DNA from: Parvularculaceae bacterium
GTDB lineage: Bacteria; Pseudomonadota; Alphaproteobacteria; Caulobacterales; Parvularculaceae
NCBI GenBank assembly: GCA_028280115.1
Contig: JANQMJ010000017.1
Coordinates: forward strand, 186,001-250,000
DNA length: 64,000 nucleotides
Direction: 5' to 3'
Under the pieces are notes generated by a model. The model was given only the letters and a program-made list of their open reading frames with translations. It was not told the origin of the DNA and made no database searches. Position 1 is the stretch's first letter. Every line of letters begins with the position of its first letter. The position numbers were made by a program, and so were the translations under genes. Shown piece by piece: positions 17,871 through 27,383 of this stretch.

Positions 17871-20534
17871 ATGCAATTTGAGAACTATACGGACCGCGCC
17901 CGCGGTCTCATCCAGGCCGCGCAGACCATCGCGCTGCGGGAAAATCACCAGCAGTTCACCCCCGAGCACCTGTTAAAGGCGCTTCTGGACGACCAGGAGG
18001 GCCTTGCGGCCAATCTTATCCGCGCCGCCGGGGGCCGGCCCGACGTGGCGCTGCAACTGACCGACGAGGCGCTCGCCAAGCTGCCCCAGGTCGAGGGCGG
18101 CGGCGGTCAGATCTATATGGCCGCGCCCACCGCCAAGGTCTTCGCCGCGGCCGAGGAGATCGGCAAAAAGGCCGGCGACAAATTCGTCACCGCCGAGCGG
18201 CTGTTGACCGCGCTCGCCGTGGAGGCCCAGGCGGGAACCGCAAGCATTCTGAAACAAGCAGGCGTCACCGCGGTCAAACTCAACGAAGCCATCAACGACA
18301 TCCGCAAGGGCCGCACGGCGGACACCGCGTCCGCCGAGCAGGCCTATGACGCCCTCAAGCGCTACGCCCGCGATTTCACTGAGGCCGCGCGCGACGGCAA
18401 ACTCGATCCCGTGATCGGCCGCGACGAGGAAATCCGCCGCGCCATGCAGGTGCTTTCCCGCCGCACCAAGAACAATCCCGTGCTGATCGGCGAGCCCGGC
18501 GTCGGCAAGACCGCGATCGCGGAAGGCCTGGCGTTGCGCATCGTCAATGGCGACGTGCCCGAAAGCCTCAAGGACAAAAGCCTTCTCGCCCTCGACATGG
18601 GCGCGCTCATCGCCGGGGCGAAATATCGCGGCGAATTCGAAGAGCGTCTGAAAGCGGTCCTGCAGGAGGTGACCGATGCAGACGGACAGATTGTGCTTTT
18701 TATCGACGAAATGCACACGCTTGTGGGCGCGGGCAAGGCCGACGGCGCGATGGACGCTTCGAACCTTTTAAAACCGGCGCTCGCCCGCGGCGAACTTCAT
18801 TGCATCGGCGCGACCACCCTCGACGAATATAAAAAACATGTCGAAAAAGACGCCGCCCTGGCGCGGCGTTTTCAGGCGGTGTTCATCGACGAGCCTACGG
18901 TCGAGGACACGGTCTCTATTCTGCGCGGCCTCAAGGAAAAATACGAACTCCATCACGGCGTCCGCATTTCCGACAGCGCGATTGTCGCGGCCGCCACGCT
19001 TTCGCACCGTTACATCACCGATCGCTTTTTGCCCGACAAGGCCATTGATCTTGTGGACGAGGCGGCCTCGCGCCTCCGCATGGAAGTCGATTCCAAACCC
19101 GAAGAACTCGACGAACTCGATCGCCGCATCATTCAGATGAAGATCGAGCGCGAGGCCCTGAAAAAAGAAGACGACAAGGCGTCCAGGGACCGGCTCCAAA
19201 AGCTTGAAAAGGAACTTGCCGATCTCGAACAGAAATCCGCGGACCTGACCGCGTTATGGCGCGCGGAAAAGGAAAGCCTTGCCTCGGCGACCAAGATCAA
19301 GGAACAGCTCGACCACGCCCGTCAGCAACTTGCCGACGCGGAACGCCGCGGCGATCTCGCCCGCGCGTCGGAGCTTAAATACGGTCAGATTCCGGCGCTG
19401 GAAAAACAACTCGCCGACGCTGAAGCCGCGCAGGACGAATCCGCCGCGCGCCAGTCGCTGGTCAAGGAGGTGGTCGACGACGAAGCCATCGCCGGCGTCG
19501 TGGCGCGCTGGACCGGCGTGCCGGTGGAAAAAATGCTCGAAGGCGAGCGCGAGAAACTGTTGAAAATGGAAGACGCGCTGGGAAGGCGCGTCGTCGGCCA
19601 GCGCGAGGCGGTCGAAGCGGTGTCGAGCGCCGTGCGCCGCGCCCGGGCGGGCCTGAAAGATCCCAACCGGCCCATGGGCTCGTTCCTGTTTCTGGGGCCC
19701 ACCGGCGTCGGCAAGACCGAACTCACCAAGGCGCTCGCCGAATTCCTGTTCGACGACGAAACCGCGATCGCGCGCATCGACATGTCCGAATTCATGGAAA
19801 AACATTCCGTCGCGCGGCTCATCGGCGCGCCGCCGGGCTATGTGGGCTATGAGGAAGGCGGCGTCCTGACCGAGCGCGTGCGCCGGCGGCCTTATCAGGT
19901 CGTCCTGTTCGACGAGGTCGAAAAGGCGCACCCGGACGTTTTCAACGTGCTCCTCCAGGTGCTCGACGACGGCCGGCTCACCGACGGGCAGGGCCATACG
20001 GTCGATTTCAAGAACACGCTGATCATCATGACGTCTAATCTCGGTGCGGAATATCTCGCCGCCCAGCCCGAAGGCGAGGATTCCGATGCGGTGCGGGGGC
20101 AGGTCATGGCGGCGGTGCGGGGAAAATTCCGGCCGGAATTCTTAAACCGGCTGGATGAGATCATCCTGTTCCACCGCCTCACCCGCGGCAATATGGACGC
20201 CATTGTCGACATTCAGATGGCGCGGCTCACCCGGCTGCTCGCCGACCGCAAGATCACGCTCGATCTCGACGACAAGGCCAAGACCTGGCTCGGCGATCAC
20301 GGTTACGATCCGGTCTATGGGGCCCGGCCGCTGCGCCGCGTCATCCAGAAGGCGCTTGCCGATCCGCTTGCGGAGCTTCTTCTCGCCGGCAAGGTCGGCG
20401 ACGGCGAGGTCCTTGATATTTCCGCCGCCGGCGACGCGCTGACCATCAATGGCGATCCCGTGGAAAGCCGCAATATGTTTTCCGTCAGCGGCGATGCGCC
20501 CGCCGCGCCGCCGCCGGGGGCGTTGTTGAACTGA
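17871..20534 (+). CDS. clpB: ATP-dependent disaggregase ClpB (Hsp100)
   Basis: 887 residues. ClpB hexamers pull proteins out of aggregates together with DnaK in the cytoplasm. The N-terminal Clp repeat domain starts [18 protein letters not shown]; the first AAA+ module has Walker [10 protein letters not shown] at about 207 and [12 protein letters not shown]; a coiled-coil middle domain spans about 410-525; the second AAA+ module has GPTGVGKTE at about 608 and the ClpB signature [13 protein letters not shown]. Length is normal (E. coli 857). Regulation is probably by RpoH from the promoter at 17777. An Ala/Pro-rich tail ends the protein. Confidence 0.98.
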   Translation: MQFENYTDRARGLIQAAQTIALRENHQQFTPEHLLKALLDDQEGLAANLIRAAGGRPDVALQLTDEALAKLPQVEGGGGQIYMAAPTAKVFAAAEEIGKKAGDKFVTAERLLTALAVEAQAGTASILKQAGVTAVKLNEAINDIRKGRTADTASAEQAYDALKRYARDFTEAARDGKLDPVIGRDEEIRRAMQVLSRRTKNNPVLIGEPGVGKTAIAEGLALRIVNGDVPESLKDKSLLALDMGALIAGAKYRGEFEERLKAVLQEVTDADGQIVLFIDEMHTLVGAGKADGAMDASNLLKPALARGELHCIGATTLDEYKKHVEKDAALARRFQAVFIDEPTVEDTVSILRGLKEKYELHHGVRISDSAIVAAATLSHRYITDRFLPDKAIDLVDEAASRLRMEVDSKPEELDELDRRIIQMKIEREALKKEDDKASRDRLQKLEKELADLEQKSADLTALWRAEKESLASATKIKEQLDHARQQLADAERRGDLARASELKYGQIPALEKQLADAEAAQDESAARQSLVKEVVDDEAIAGVVARWTGVPVEKMLEGEREKLLKMEDALGRRVVGQREAVEAVSSAVRRARAGLKDPNRPMGSFLFLGPTGVGKTELTKALAEFLFDDETAIARIDMSEFMEKHSVARLIGAPPGYVGYEEGGVLTERVRRRPYQVVLFDEVEKAHPDVFNVLLQVLDDGRLTDGQGHTVDFKNTLIIMTSNLGAEYLAAQPEGEDSDAVRGQVMAAVRGKFRPEFLNRLDEIILFHRLTRGNMDAIVDIQMARLTRLLADRKITLDLDDKAKTWLGDHGYDPVYGARPLRRVIQKALADPLAELLLAGKVGDGEVLDISAAGDALTINGDPVESRNMFSVSGDAPAAPPPGALLN

Positions 20535-20544
20535 CGGCGTTGCC

Positions 20545-20700
20545 GTCATCCCGCACGGTGAGGCGGACCGTTTGCGAAGCAAACGCAGCCGCCGAACGCA
20601 TCATCTTTGATGTTGCATTGCAGATGCGGGATCGAGCAGGGGATTTATGGATCCCGGATCAGCATTGCATCACTTCGTGCTGCAAAGCATCCGGGATGAC
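20545..20700. repeat. Dispersed repeat R4, copy a
   Basis: The element begins GTCATCCCGC and ends CCGGGATGAC, so its termini are inverted repeats, and it contains several hairpins (for example TTTGCGAAGCAAA). Related elements with GTCATCCCGG or GTCATTCCGG ends occur at 21410, 43224 and 52990. It fills the gap between clpB and the next small gene. Confidence 0.7.
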
Positions 20701-20717
20701 CAAGTAAGGGAGCTTTA

Positions 20718-20909
20718 ATGACCTGGAAACCCGACGACGAAGAAGCCCTCAAGGCGCTTATTCGCGAGACCATCAAGGCCGCCGGCCCGGCCGATCCCGC
20801 CGCGTTGCCGTCAAAGATCAGGGAACGGATTAAAGCCCGCGCGACCGGCGATCTCGACGTCGACGCCTATATCAGGCAAGTCCTCGCCGAGACGAAGAAG
20901 AAGGGGTGA
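20718..20909 (+). CDS. Small conserved-looking protein, 63 residues
   Basis: The ATG at 20718 has AAGGGAG 6 nt upstream. The product is charged and predicted helical (MTWKPDDEEALKALIRETIK...), with a short DLDVDAYIRQVLAE helix near the end and no Cys or membrane segment. I do not recognise the family. The good ribosome-binding site and codon use like the neighbours support a real gene. An inverted repeat begins 4 nt after its stop. Confidence 0.65.
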   Translation: MTWKPDDEEALKALIRETIKAAGPADPAALPSKIRERIKARATGDLDVDAYIRQVLAETKKKG

Positions 20910-20912
20910 GAA

Positions 20913-20938
20913 TTCTTCCCCCGTAAACGGGGGAGGAA
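20913..20938. repeat. Partial R3 repeat hairpin
   Basis: TTCTTCCCCCGTAAACGGGGGAGGAA forms a hairpin of 7-9 bp with a GTAAAC loop, identical to the hairpins in R3 copy b at 43575-43700. It directly follows the stop codon of the 63-residue protein and may help to end its transcript. Confidence 0.75.
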
Positions 20939-20955
20939 TTGGTGCGGCCTTTCCT

Positions 20956-21059
20956 CCCGCTCATCCCCGCGAAGGCGGGGATCCAGTAAAAGAAAAAAAG
21001 ACGGGCTTTGCCCGACATTATTATGTGCGCTGGATTCCCGCTTTCGCGGGAATGAGCGG
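20956..21059. repeat. Dispersed repeat R1, copy a
   Basis: The ends CCCGCTCATCCCC and GGGAATGAGCGG are imperfect inverted repeats. Each arm holds its own hairpin (CCCCGC/GCGGGG and CCCGC/GCGGG) followed by ATCCAG or CTGGAT, and the core has an A-rich tract followed by a CGGGC/GCCCG hairpin. Full copies occur at 48921-49023 (opposite orientation) and 51943-52115, with fragments at 1201 and 43748. It lies between convergent genes. Confidence 0.9.
20988..21014 (-). terminator. Intrinsic terminator in the R1-a core
   Basis: Read on the minus strand, a CGGGC-AAA-GCCCG hairpin (21014-21002) is followed by a T-rich run (complement of 21000-20988). This is the correct orientation to end transcripts of the M23 peptidase gene coming from the right. 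Confidence 0.6.
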
Positions 21060-21120
21060 TGTTGGGGTCGGAAAGACCGCGTAAAATCCGTACCCGAATA
21101 AAGCGAACCGGCGATGAAAG

Positions 21121-21200
21121 ATACAACCGCAGGAGGGTATTCGGCCTTGAAACCCGCATTGCGTCGATAGATATCGAACACCTTCCGGAAGGCCGTATAC
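21121..21200. repeat. 80-bp repeat RA, copy a
   Basis: From ATACAACCGCAGGAGG to AAGGCCGTATAC this 80-bp stretch is identical at 79 of 80 positions to the reverse complement of 43448-43527. It includes the palindrome CCTTCCGGAAGG, which is the only place where the copies differ. One frame on each strand is free of stops, but there is no start signal. Confidence 0.95.
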
Positions 21201-21409
21201 TTCACCCTAGCGTCGATGAAGGCTGAGGCCATGGCGACGGGTTCCCATGACATGGAACGTCGCAAACACCGCAAAGGCCTTATGCGGCGCTCATGTGCAG
21301 GGCGAAAAAGTGCGCGCCTCGCGCGGGCTCTTTGACATTGTGAACATCGCTTCCGAACGGCGCGGCGCATCCGGCTGCGCTGAACGGGAAGGCTGTCCAT
21401 ACCGAAGCC

Positions 21410-21631
21410 GTCATCCCGGATGCATTGCAGCATCTTTGATGATGCAATGCTGCCTGCCCTCGACCTGATCGGGGGATCCGGGACCGCCATCCGCATGCAT
21501 CAGCCTTTTGTCAAGCGGTCCGCCCCGACAATTGTCGGAGCCTGCGGCGCATCATCGAAGATGCTGCGCCGACCGCGAAGGCGGTCAAATTATGATTTGC
21601 GCGCATTCGCGCGCGGGGCGCACGGGATGAC
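21410..21631. repeat. Dispersed repeat R4, copy b
   Basis: The element starts GTCATCCCGGATGCA and ends ACGGGATGAC. Inside are a GCATTGCA/TGCAATGC hairpin, a GACCGC/GCGGTC hairpin with AAATTATGATTTGCG behind it, and a CGCGCATTCGCGCG hairpin. The last two form a module that is also present near 53092-53140 and 53383-53427. Confidence 0.7.
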
Positions 21632-21692
21632 GGTGGAAGGCGTGGGGAACAAAGCGGGCGGCGCGTGAAACATTCCGTGAAACGTCGCATGA

Positions 21693-21770
21693 ATGGCGCC
21701 CCACATTTCGGCTTTTTTGGCTTGAAATCGGGAAAGTCTCCAAACGCGAAGAGCGCAAATGGCGCCCCGC
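21693..21770. repeat. Repeat R5, copy a, bounded by direct repeats
   Basis: This 78-bp segment is bounded by ATGGCGCCCC on both sides. Its core GGCTTGAAATCGGG AAAGTC and the following CCAAACGCGA match the reverse complement of 43131-43207 with few changes. It ends about 45 bases from the 3' end of the M23 gene. Confidence 0.88.
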
Positions 21771-21816
21771 ATCGTTGCGCGAAGACGCGCTTCGCCCCGA
21801 ATGCCCGTACCCGCGC

Positions 21817-23565
21817 CTAAAGCGCGCTTTTCGCCGCGGCGTCGTCGTTTGCGTAGAGCGGAACGGTCCCGGCGGGCGGGGCGCGCATGGCGTCGATCAG
21901 CGCGCGCTGGGCCTGGAAACGGTCGAGCGCCGCGCCGGTCAGCTTCTTGCCGGTGGCGGCGATCTTGAGGCGCATGGGATTGACCGCCGTGCCGTTGAGG
22001 TGGACTTCATAGTGCAGATGCGGGCCGGTCGAGCGTCCCGTGGTGCCCACATAGCCGATAATGTCGCCCTGGCGGACCCGCTTGCCGGCGCGCATGCCGC
22101 GGGCAAAGCCGTTAAGATGGGCGTAAGCCGTCTTGTAACCGTTGGCGTGGCGGATGCGGACATAATTGCCGAAGCCGCCATAGCGGTTGGCCCGTTCGAT
22201 CACGCCGTCGCCGGCGGCCTTGATCGGCGTGCCGCGCGGGGCGGCGAAGTCGACCCCCTTATGGGCGCGGCGATAGCCCAGAATCGGATGCCGGCGATTG
22301 CCGAAGCCGGAAGACAGCCGGGCCCCGTCGATCGGCGTTTTCATGAGCAGGCGCCGGGCGCTCTGGCCGGTCGCGTCGAAAAAGTCGGCGCGCCCATCGT
22401 CATTGTCGTCGAAGCGGTAATAGCCTTTTTCCTTCTTGCGGCCGCGCCAGTTCAGCCGCGCATAAACGATGTCGCCGGTGGAAACGAGATTTCCCTGATC
22501 GTCATAGCGCGCCTCGAAGATCGCCTCGAATTCGTCGCCGCCGAAGATTTCGCGCTGAAAGTCGACATCGTAGGAAAACGCGTCCGCAAGGTCGGCGATG
22601 ATCTGGTCCGGCGCGCCGGCCGCCTTGGCGGAGGTGTAAAGACTGCCGTTGATGCGCCCGGAAAAGGACAGCATCCGCGTGGTCTGCGCCACCGCGGACT
22701 TTTCGCCGACGAACCCGCCCGTGTCGTCGCGGCGCACATAGACCCGGGTCTCAGGGTCGGCGCGAAATTCAAGGCTGATGAGGCGCGCTTCGGGCGCATC
22801 GCCGTCCGCGGCGGCCTGAAACAGCGTCTGGTTAGGCCAGCCAAGCGTCAGGCGGAACTCCTGTCCCGGCCGCAGCCGGCGCAAATTGTAAAGCTTGCCG
22901 AAGGCGTAGGCGGCGTCGTTGCGGTCCGCGGCGGCGACCCGCGCGCGTTTAAGAGCGTCGACGAAATTTTCGCCCCTTGTGATGCGAATGCGCATCTCCC
23001 CGAATTGCCGGTCGAGATCGCCGGCGTAGATGAGGGCCGGCGCGCCGCGTCGCCTTTCCGTATACTGAATATCGCTTTCGAAAAAGAACGGCGCCGGGCG
23101 GTCCTCGGCGGAAGCCAGAAACGCGCCGCCAAGACGCATCGGACGATTGGCGATCACCGGCGCCGTCGCCGCCTTGGCGGCGTCGGGCTTAAGCCGCGGG
23201 AAAAGCGTTGGATCGACCGCCTCGGTTGCTTCGCCCAGAATCATTTTGGGTTTGACGCTCGGCCCGTCGGCGACAGTGCGGGCGGGCGCGGGCGGTTCGC
23301 TCTCCGCTTGCGCTGGGATTGTTTGCGTCGGCGACGACTCGAATGCGATGGCGGCAAGCGCGCCGGCGTCTGTTTTGCCGGCCGAAGTCGGGACAGCCGG
23401 CTGCGGGCTCGAAAACATCGCATAGGCCAGCAAACCGGCGCCCGCGATCAGCACGATCAGCGCGGCGGCCAGGCCCGCCGGACCGCGCCGGCGCCGCTCG
23501 ATCGGGCAATAAGGATCCCCGGCGGTGGTAAATGTCTGTCCCGTTTCAACAAACTCTTTGGACAT
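21817..23565 (-). CDS. M23 family metallopeptidase, membrane-anchored
   Basis: 582 residues. A cytoplasmic N-terminus ending in an Arg cluster (IERRRRG) precedes one transmembrane helix at about 30-50. A long periplasmic region with OapA/LysM-like character (SFYNLRRLRPGQEF) follows. The LytM/M23 zinc domain lies at about 440-545: GYRRAHKGVDFAAPRG supplies the first His and Asp, and STGPHLHYEVHLNG the HxH pair. Such proteins are peptidoglycan DD-endopeptidases. It stands alone; an R1 element with a terminator in the right orientation lies downstream. Confidence 0.9.
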   Translation of the reverse strand: MSKEFVETGQTFTTAGDPYCPIERRRRGPAGLAAALIVLIAGAGLLAYAMFSSPQPAVPTSAGKTDAGALAAIAFESSPTQTIPAQAESEPPAPARTVADGPSVKPKMILGEATEAVDPTLFPRLKPDAAKAATAPVIANRPMRLGGAFLASAEDRPAPFFFESDIQYTERRRGAPALIYAGDLDRQFGEMRIRITRGENFVDALKRARVAAADRNDAAYAFGKLYNLRRLRPGQEFRLTLGWPNQTLFQAAADGDAPEARLISLEFRADPETRVYVRRDDTGGFVGEKSAVAQTTRMLSFSGRINGSLYTSAKAAGAPDQIIADLADAFSYDVDFQREIFGGDEFEAIFEARYDDQGNLVSTGDIVYARLNWRGRKKEKGYYRFDDNDDGRADFFDATGQSARRLLMKTPIDGARLSSGFGNRRHPILGYRRAHKGVDFAAPRGTPIKAAGDGVIERANRYGGFGNYVRIRHANGYKTAYAHLNGFARGMRAGKRVRQGDIIGYVGTTGRSTGPHLHYEVHLNGTAVNPMRLKIAATGKKLTGAALDRFQAQRALIDAMRAPPAGTVPLYANDDAAAKSAL

Positions 23566-23772
23566 AGAACTTCGTGCCGCACCCGAAACTGTGGAAAATC
23601 TGCTTTTATTCAGTCATTTGGGCGAAATTTCGCCCGCGCCCCGCCGATACATGACACGGCTCGCCAAATCCCGCAATTTTCGGCATGCTGGCGAGGCCGC
23701 TGGGGGTATTAGACGCCATCGCCATTAATCAATAGCGAAGCGCGGCGGTCGTGTTTGAGGGATGCAAGTAAC

Positions 23773-26595
23773 ATGCGCGCGACACGGATCCTGATCGGAT
23801 TGCTTGTCCTTGTCTTGTTGATTGCCGGGGGCGTTTACCTTTTCCGTTTGCCGCTGGCGGGCATGGCGGTGCGCGCCGGCATGGGCGCGATGGGGCTCGA
23901 CAATCCGCGCGCGCGCGTCACCGAACTCTCGCTCGAGCATATCGCCCTGGCCGACCTTGCGGCGGGCCCGAAGGGTCGCGAAGGCTTTGTCTTCGATGCG
24001 GCGGAAGCCACTTTTGACTGGTCGACGCTGCTGTTTGAACGCCGGGTCGAAACCGTGCGCGCCGGACCGGGCAGGGCGCGGCTCGTGCTCTCGCCTGGGG
24101 GCGCCTTCTCACTGCCCGGCTATACGCCCGCCCCGCAAGAAGGCGGACCGCTGCCGTTTTCGACCCTGGGGCTCGCCGATATCACGCTTGCGGTCGATAC
24201 GCCCGAAGGGCGCGCGAGCGGCGCGGTCAGCGCCGATTACGATGTCGCAAAAGGCGGCGCGGCGGCGTTTCGCATGCAGGCCGAACGGGCCGGTCTTGAA
24301 GCTCTCGCTGTCGAAAGCGCCGCAGCGGACTTTTCGGTTGCGTTTTCCGAGGACGGATCGGTCGCGCTCGACGGCGATCTGACCGGCGACGTGATTTCGG
24401 CGCAGGGATCGCTGCGCGACGTCAATGTCGCGATTACCGGCGCCGGCGGGTCCTGGAAAGACGTCGCCGCGGGCGACCGCGACGCCTTCGCAGGGGAAGC
24501 GACGGTGGCGTTGCGCTCGGCGACCGCGCCGGTTGCAGAAATCCCGGCGCTCGCCAATCTCGGCGACGGGCGCGCCGCCTTGATCTTTGGCGCGCCGGTG
24601 TCCGCGCTTGCCGCGTCGGGCCGGCTCAAGCTCGCCCGGACCGGGGACAGCGTATCGGTTTTCCTTGACGGCGCGCCGCTTGCGCTCGCCGCCGACAGCG
24701 GCGCGACGCTGACGGTCGAAGGGCTCTATGACGATGCCCTGTTCGAGCGCGATGCGGCCGGCGGCAAGGTTGGCTTCGCCTATTCGGTCCAGGGCGCGCT
24801 GGTGTCGGTGACTGGCACGCTCAACGCCGAGACGACCGAAGACGGCTGGTTCGTCCTGACGCCGGTCCAGGTCGGCGAATATCGCTCAGAGGCGGTGTCG
24901 ATCGACGATTCCTCCGCCATTTTCCGCATCAATAGCCGTCCCGGCGGCCTCAGCGCGGACATCACCACCTCGACCACTCTGCGCGATCTATCGATCGGCC
25001 GGTTCAATATTCAGGGCGCGCCCTTCTCAACGCGCTTTCTCGCCGATGCCGACTTGGTCGCCAATCGCGCTTCTATCGAGTTGCCCGAGGGGGACTGCAT
25101 GAAGCTGGAAAGCGGCCGCTTTACGCTCGCCCAGCAGGACATTGCAGCGGCGCTCAACGACGCGAACCTATGCGCCGCCGACGCGCCGCTGGCGGTTATC
25201 GACTGGAGCAGTGATCTTTATACGGAATTTTCCGCCGCGCTGGCGGCGGCGGGCGCGCGTTTTTCCATGGGCGAGACGCATTTTCACGGACGCCCGCCAA
25301 CGCTCACACTCGCCGGGACCTATCGGCCGGCGCTCAACCGGACGGCGGTTTCCGGCGAAGTCGCAGGCGGATCGGTCGAGATGAACGAGGCGTTCGCGCT
25401 CTCCTCCGCGGACGGGCGCTTTGACGTCGTGCTGGACCGGGAAGACCTTTCGGGGACGGCCCGCTTCATCGACCTTCAAGTCGCCCAGACGGGCGACGCG
25501 CCGCTCATCGCGCCGCTGCATTTTGGCGGCGGCGCTGCGCTCAAGGACGGCAAGGCGACGTTTTCCTACACGCTCAGAACGCCTAGCGGGGAACGCCTCG
25601 GCAGCGGCGAAGGGATCCACGATACGGCGACGGCGACCGGCCAGTCGACATTTGCGCTGGAGCCGCTGCAGTTCACGACCTACGGTCTGCAGCCGAACAA
25701 AATCGCCCCGGTGCTCAAGGGATTGATCGGCGCCACATCCGGCGGCGCCACGGGGTCTGCCGACATCGCCTGGGGGCCGTCGGGACTGACGTCGAGCGCC
25801 GACATCGCATTGATGGACATCACCTTCGTCGGTCCCACGCGCATCGTCACGCAGACCAAGGGCGTCAACGGCGCGGTGCGGTTTTCAAGTCTTCTTCCCC
25901 TCGCGACGGACGGAGCGCAGACCATTACGGTTGACGGCGTCAACCTGGACGCGCTTCAACTCGATCAGGGTTCCATCACATTCGCCATGCCGGGCGATGA
26001 GACTGTCCGTATCGAGACGGCCAAACTCAATTGGTTCGGCGGCGAGATCGGCGTTTCAGACGCTACCATCTCGATGGCCGGGGGCGAGTCGCGCGCGCTT
26101 TTGCAGGTCGAGAACATCGATCTCAAACAGGTCTTCATCTACGCCGCCGTCAAAGGGCTGTCGGGCGAAGGCCTGCTCAGCGGCGCCTTGCCGCTGGTGA
26201 TCGAAGAGGGCCGTGCGAAAATCGTCAATGGCGAGCTTCACTCGGTCGGTCCCGGCAAGATCAGCTATGTCGGCGATTCTGCGGACGCCGCCGCCGAGGC
26301 CGCCGTGAGGCAAGGGGGTGAAGCTGCTCGGATCCCGTTCGATTTTCTACGCGACCTTCGCTACAAAACCGTTGAAATCACGATAACCGGCGCGCTCGAC
26401 GGCCAGCTCGATTTCGGCCTCACTTTCGAGGGGTCCGGCGATGTGACCCTTGGCGAACAGAGCGTTGAGGACGTGCCTGTTCTTTATCGCATCTCTTTAT
26501 CGGTGGAGGACATGGACCTGATCAGACAGGTCAGCCGTCTTCGCCTTCAGGCGATCAAGCAGGAGATCGAAAATATGTTGTCCGGCGCCAGATAA
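23773..26595 (+). CDS. ydbH: YdbH-type intermembrane phospholipid transport protein
   Basis: 940 residues from the ATG at 23773; GAGGG is 11 nt upstream, and an in-frame TTG 6 codons earlier is less likely. One N-terminal transmembrane helix (about 4-22) anchors a very long, beta-rich periplasmic part, as in AsmA-like bridge proteins. The C-terminal part (FDFLRDLRYKTVEITITGALDGQLDFGLTFEG, near 850-890) resembles the conserved end of YdbH. The family call is supported by the two following genes, which look like ynbE and ydbL, the known partners. In E. coli, YdbH, TamB and YhdP carry phospholipid to the outer membrane. Confidence 0.85.
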   Translation: MRATRILIGLLVLVLLIAGGVYLFRLPLAGMAVRAGMGAMGLDNPRARVTELSLEHIALADLAAGPKGREGFVFDAAEATFDWSTLLFERRVETVRAGPGRARLVLSPGGAFSLPGYTPAPQEGGPLPFSTLGLADITLAVDTPEGRASGAVSADYDVAKGGAAAFRMQAERAGLEALAVESAAADFSVAFSEDGSVALDGDLTGDVISAQGSLRDVNVAITGAGGSWKDVAAGDRDAFAGEATVALRSATAPVAEIPALANLGDGRAALIFGAPVSALAASGRLKLARTGDSVSVFLDGAPLALAADSGATLTVEGLYDDALFERDAAGGKVGFAYSVQGALVSVTGTLNAETTEDGWFVLTPVQVGEYRSEAVSIDDSSAIFRINSRPGGLSADITTSTTLRDLSIGRFNIQGAPFSTRFLADADLVANRASIELPEGDCMKLESGRFTLAQQDIAAALNDANLCAADAPLAVIDWSSDLYTEFSAALAAAGARFSMGETHFHGRPPTLTLAGTYRPALNRTAVSGEVAGGSVEMNEAFALSSADGRFDVVLDREDLSGTARFIDLQVAQTGDAPLIAPLHFGGGAALKDGKATFSYTLRTPSGERLGSGEGIHDTATATGQSTFALEPLQFTTYGLQPNKIAPVLKGLIGATSGGATGSADIAWGPSGLTSSADIALMDITFVGPTRIVTQTKGVNGAVRFSSLLPLATDGAQTITVDGVNLDALQLDQGSITFAMPGDETVRIETAKLNWFGGEIGVSDATISMAGGESRALLQVENIDLKQVFIYAAVKGLSGEGLLSGALPLVIEEGRAKIVNGELHSVGPGKISYVGDSADAAAEAAVRQGGEAARIPFDFLRDLRYKTVEITITGALDGQLDFGLTFEGSGDVTLGEQSVEDVPVLYRISLSVEDMDLIRQVSRLRLQAIKQEIENMLSGAR

Positions 26596-26739
26596 ATGCA
26601 GCCAAATCATGGCGGGGCGGGGATACGCCGGCTCAATTCCGCCTGTTTTTCGCCAGATGACTGGAGTAGAATGACGGCCGCGGCGATAGTGTAGAGCGTA
26701 AGGAAATCGGCGACAGCTAAAAGCGGAGGGCGATCTTTG

Positions 26740-26937
26740 ATGATAAGAGCAGAACTTTTGAAACCGGCGATCCTGGCGCCACTCGCGGCGGCTATGATCG
26801 CCTGTTCGAGCTTCAAAGTCGAAGGCGGCGAGAAGCCGATTGTCGTGGACTTGAACGTCAACGTATCGGGCGAAGTGCTTGTCAAACTTCAGCAGGAAAT
26901 TGACAGCGCAATCGTGGCAAATCCTGATATCTTCTAA
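26740..26937 (+). CDS. ynbE: YnbE-type small outer-membrane lipoprotein
   Basis: 65 residues from the ATG at 26740, with GGAGG about 10 nt upstream. The leader ends in a lipobox MIAC, giving an N-terminal lipidated Cys at residue 21. The remaining KPIVVDLNVNVSGEVLVKLQQEIDSAIVANPDIF contains the NVxxxVxVKL strand pattern of YnbE. In E. coli YnbE is a lipoprotein that stacks with YdbH to complete the lipid bridge. It lies 144 bp after ydbH and 13 bp before ydbL. Confidence 0.85.
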   Translation: MIRAELLKPAILAPLAAAMIACSSFKVEGGEKPIVVDLNVNVSGEVLVKLQQEIDSAIVANPDIF

Positions 26938-26950
26938 GCGGAGTGGAGCA

Positions 26951-27310
26951 ATGAAACAGTCGATCAAGAAACAACTGCTTTGCGCCGCCGCCGCGGCGTT
27001 CATGCTGACTGCAGCGGCGACGCCGGCGAGCGCGGGAGGTCCGGCCATCGAGCAAGCCAAGGACGAGTGCCTGATCGGCGAGCAGGCCGACGGCTATCTC
27101 GGCATCGTGCCGGGCGCGGATGTCAGCGACGCCTTGCGGCGCGAGGTGCGCGACATCAATCAGCAACGCAAACAGGTCTATGCCGACATCGCCGATCGCA
27201 ATGACGTCGCGGTTGACGTGGCGGCGGCCCTGACCGCGCAAAGGCTGATCTCGCAGGCCCGGCCGGGCCAGTGCGTGCGCGGCGCCGACGGGGCGTGGGT
27301 CGAGCTTTAA
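26951..27310 (+). CDS. ydbL: YdbL family (DUF1318) periplasmic protein
   Basis: 119 residues. Signal peptide about 1-28 (ending ATPASA-G). The mature part has the DUF1318 pattern: AKDECLIGEQADGYLGIV, then REVRDINQQRKQVYADIADRN and ALTAQRLISQARPGQCVR. In E. coli YdbL is a periplasmic partner that controls YnbE multimer formation on YdbH. The ribosome-binding site GGAGTGGAGC lies just upstream. The three genes ydbH-ynbE-ydbL clearly form one operon. Confidence 0.9.
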   Translation: MKQSIKKQLLCAAAAAFMLTAAATPASAGGPAIEQAKDECLIGEQADGYLGIVPGADVSDALRREVRDINQQRKQVYADIADRNDVAVDVAAALTAQRLISQARPGQCVRGADGAWVEL

Positions 27311-27383
27311 ACTCGCGGTCACGGGCGCTTTTTGCCGGCGAATCAGCGATAAGGAACGCTTCAGTCATGAGGGGTTCCGCGCC

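Larger units (their letters stand above)
20910..21816. other. Gene-free block of about 900 bases made of repeats
   Basis: Between the small gene ending at 20909 and the M23 peptidase gene ending at 21817 I find no credible coding sequence; open frames here run through repeat hairpins. In order it holds an R3 fragment, R1-a, an 80-bp repeat (21121-21200), R4-b and R5-a. The same order recurs on the opposite strand at 43131-43776. Confidence 0.6.

Noticed and set aside
20867-21496. Possible 209-residue minus-strand protein
   Set aside because: It is translated from R1, RA and R4 repeats. Similar peptides recur at 43.1-43.8 kb only because the repeats do.
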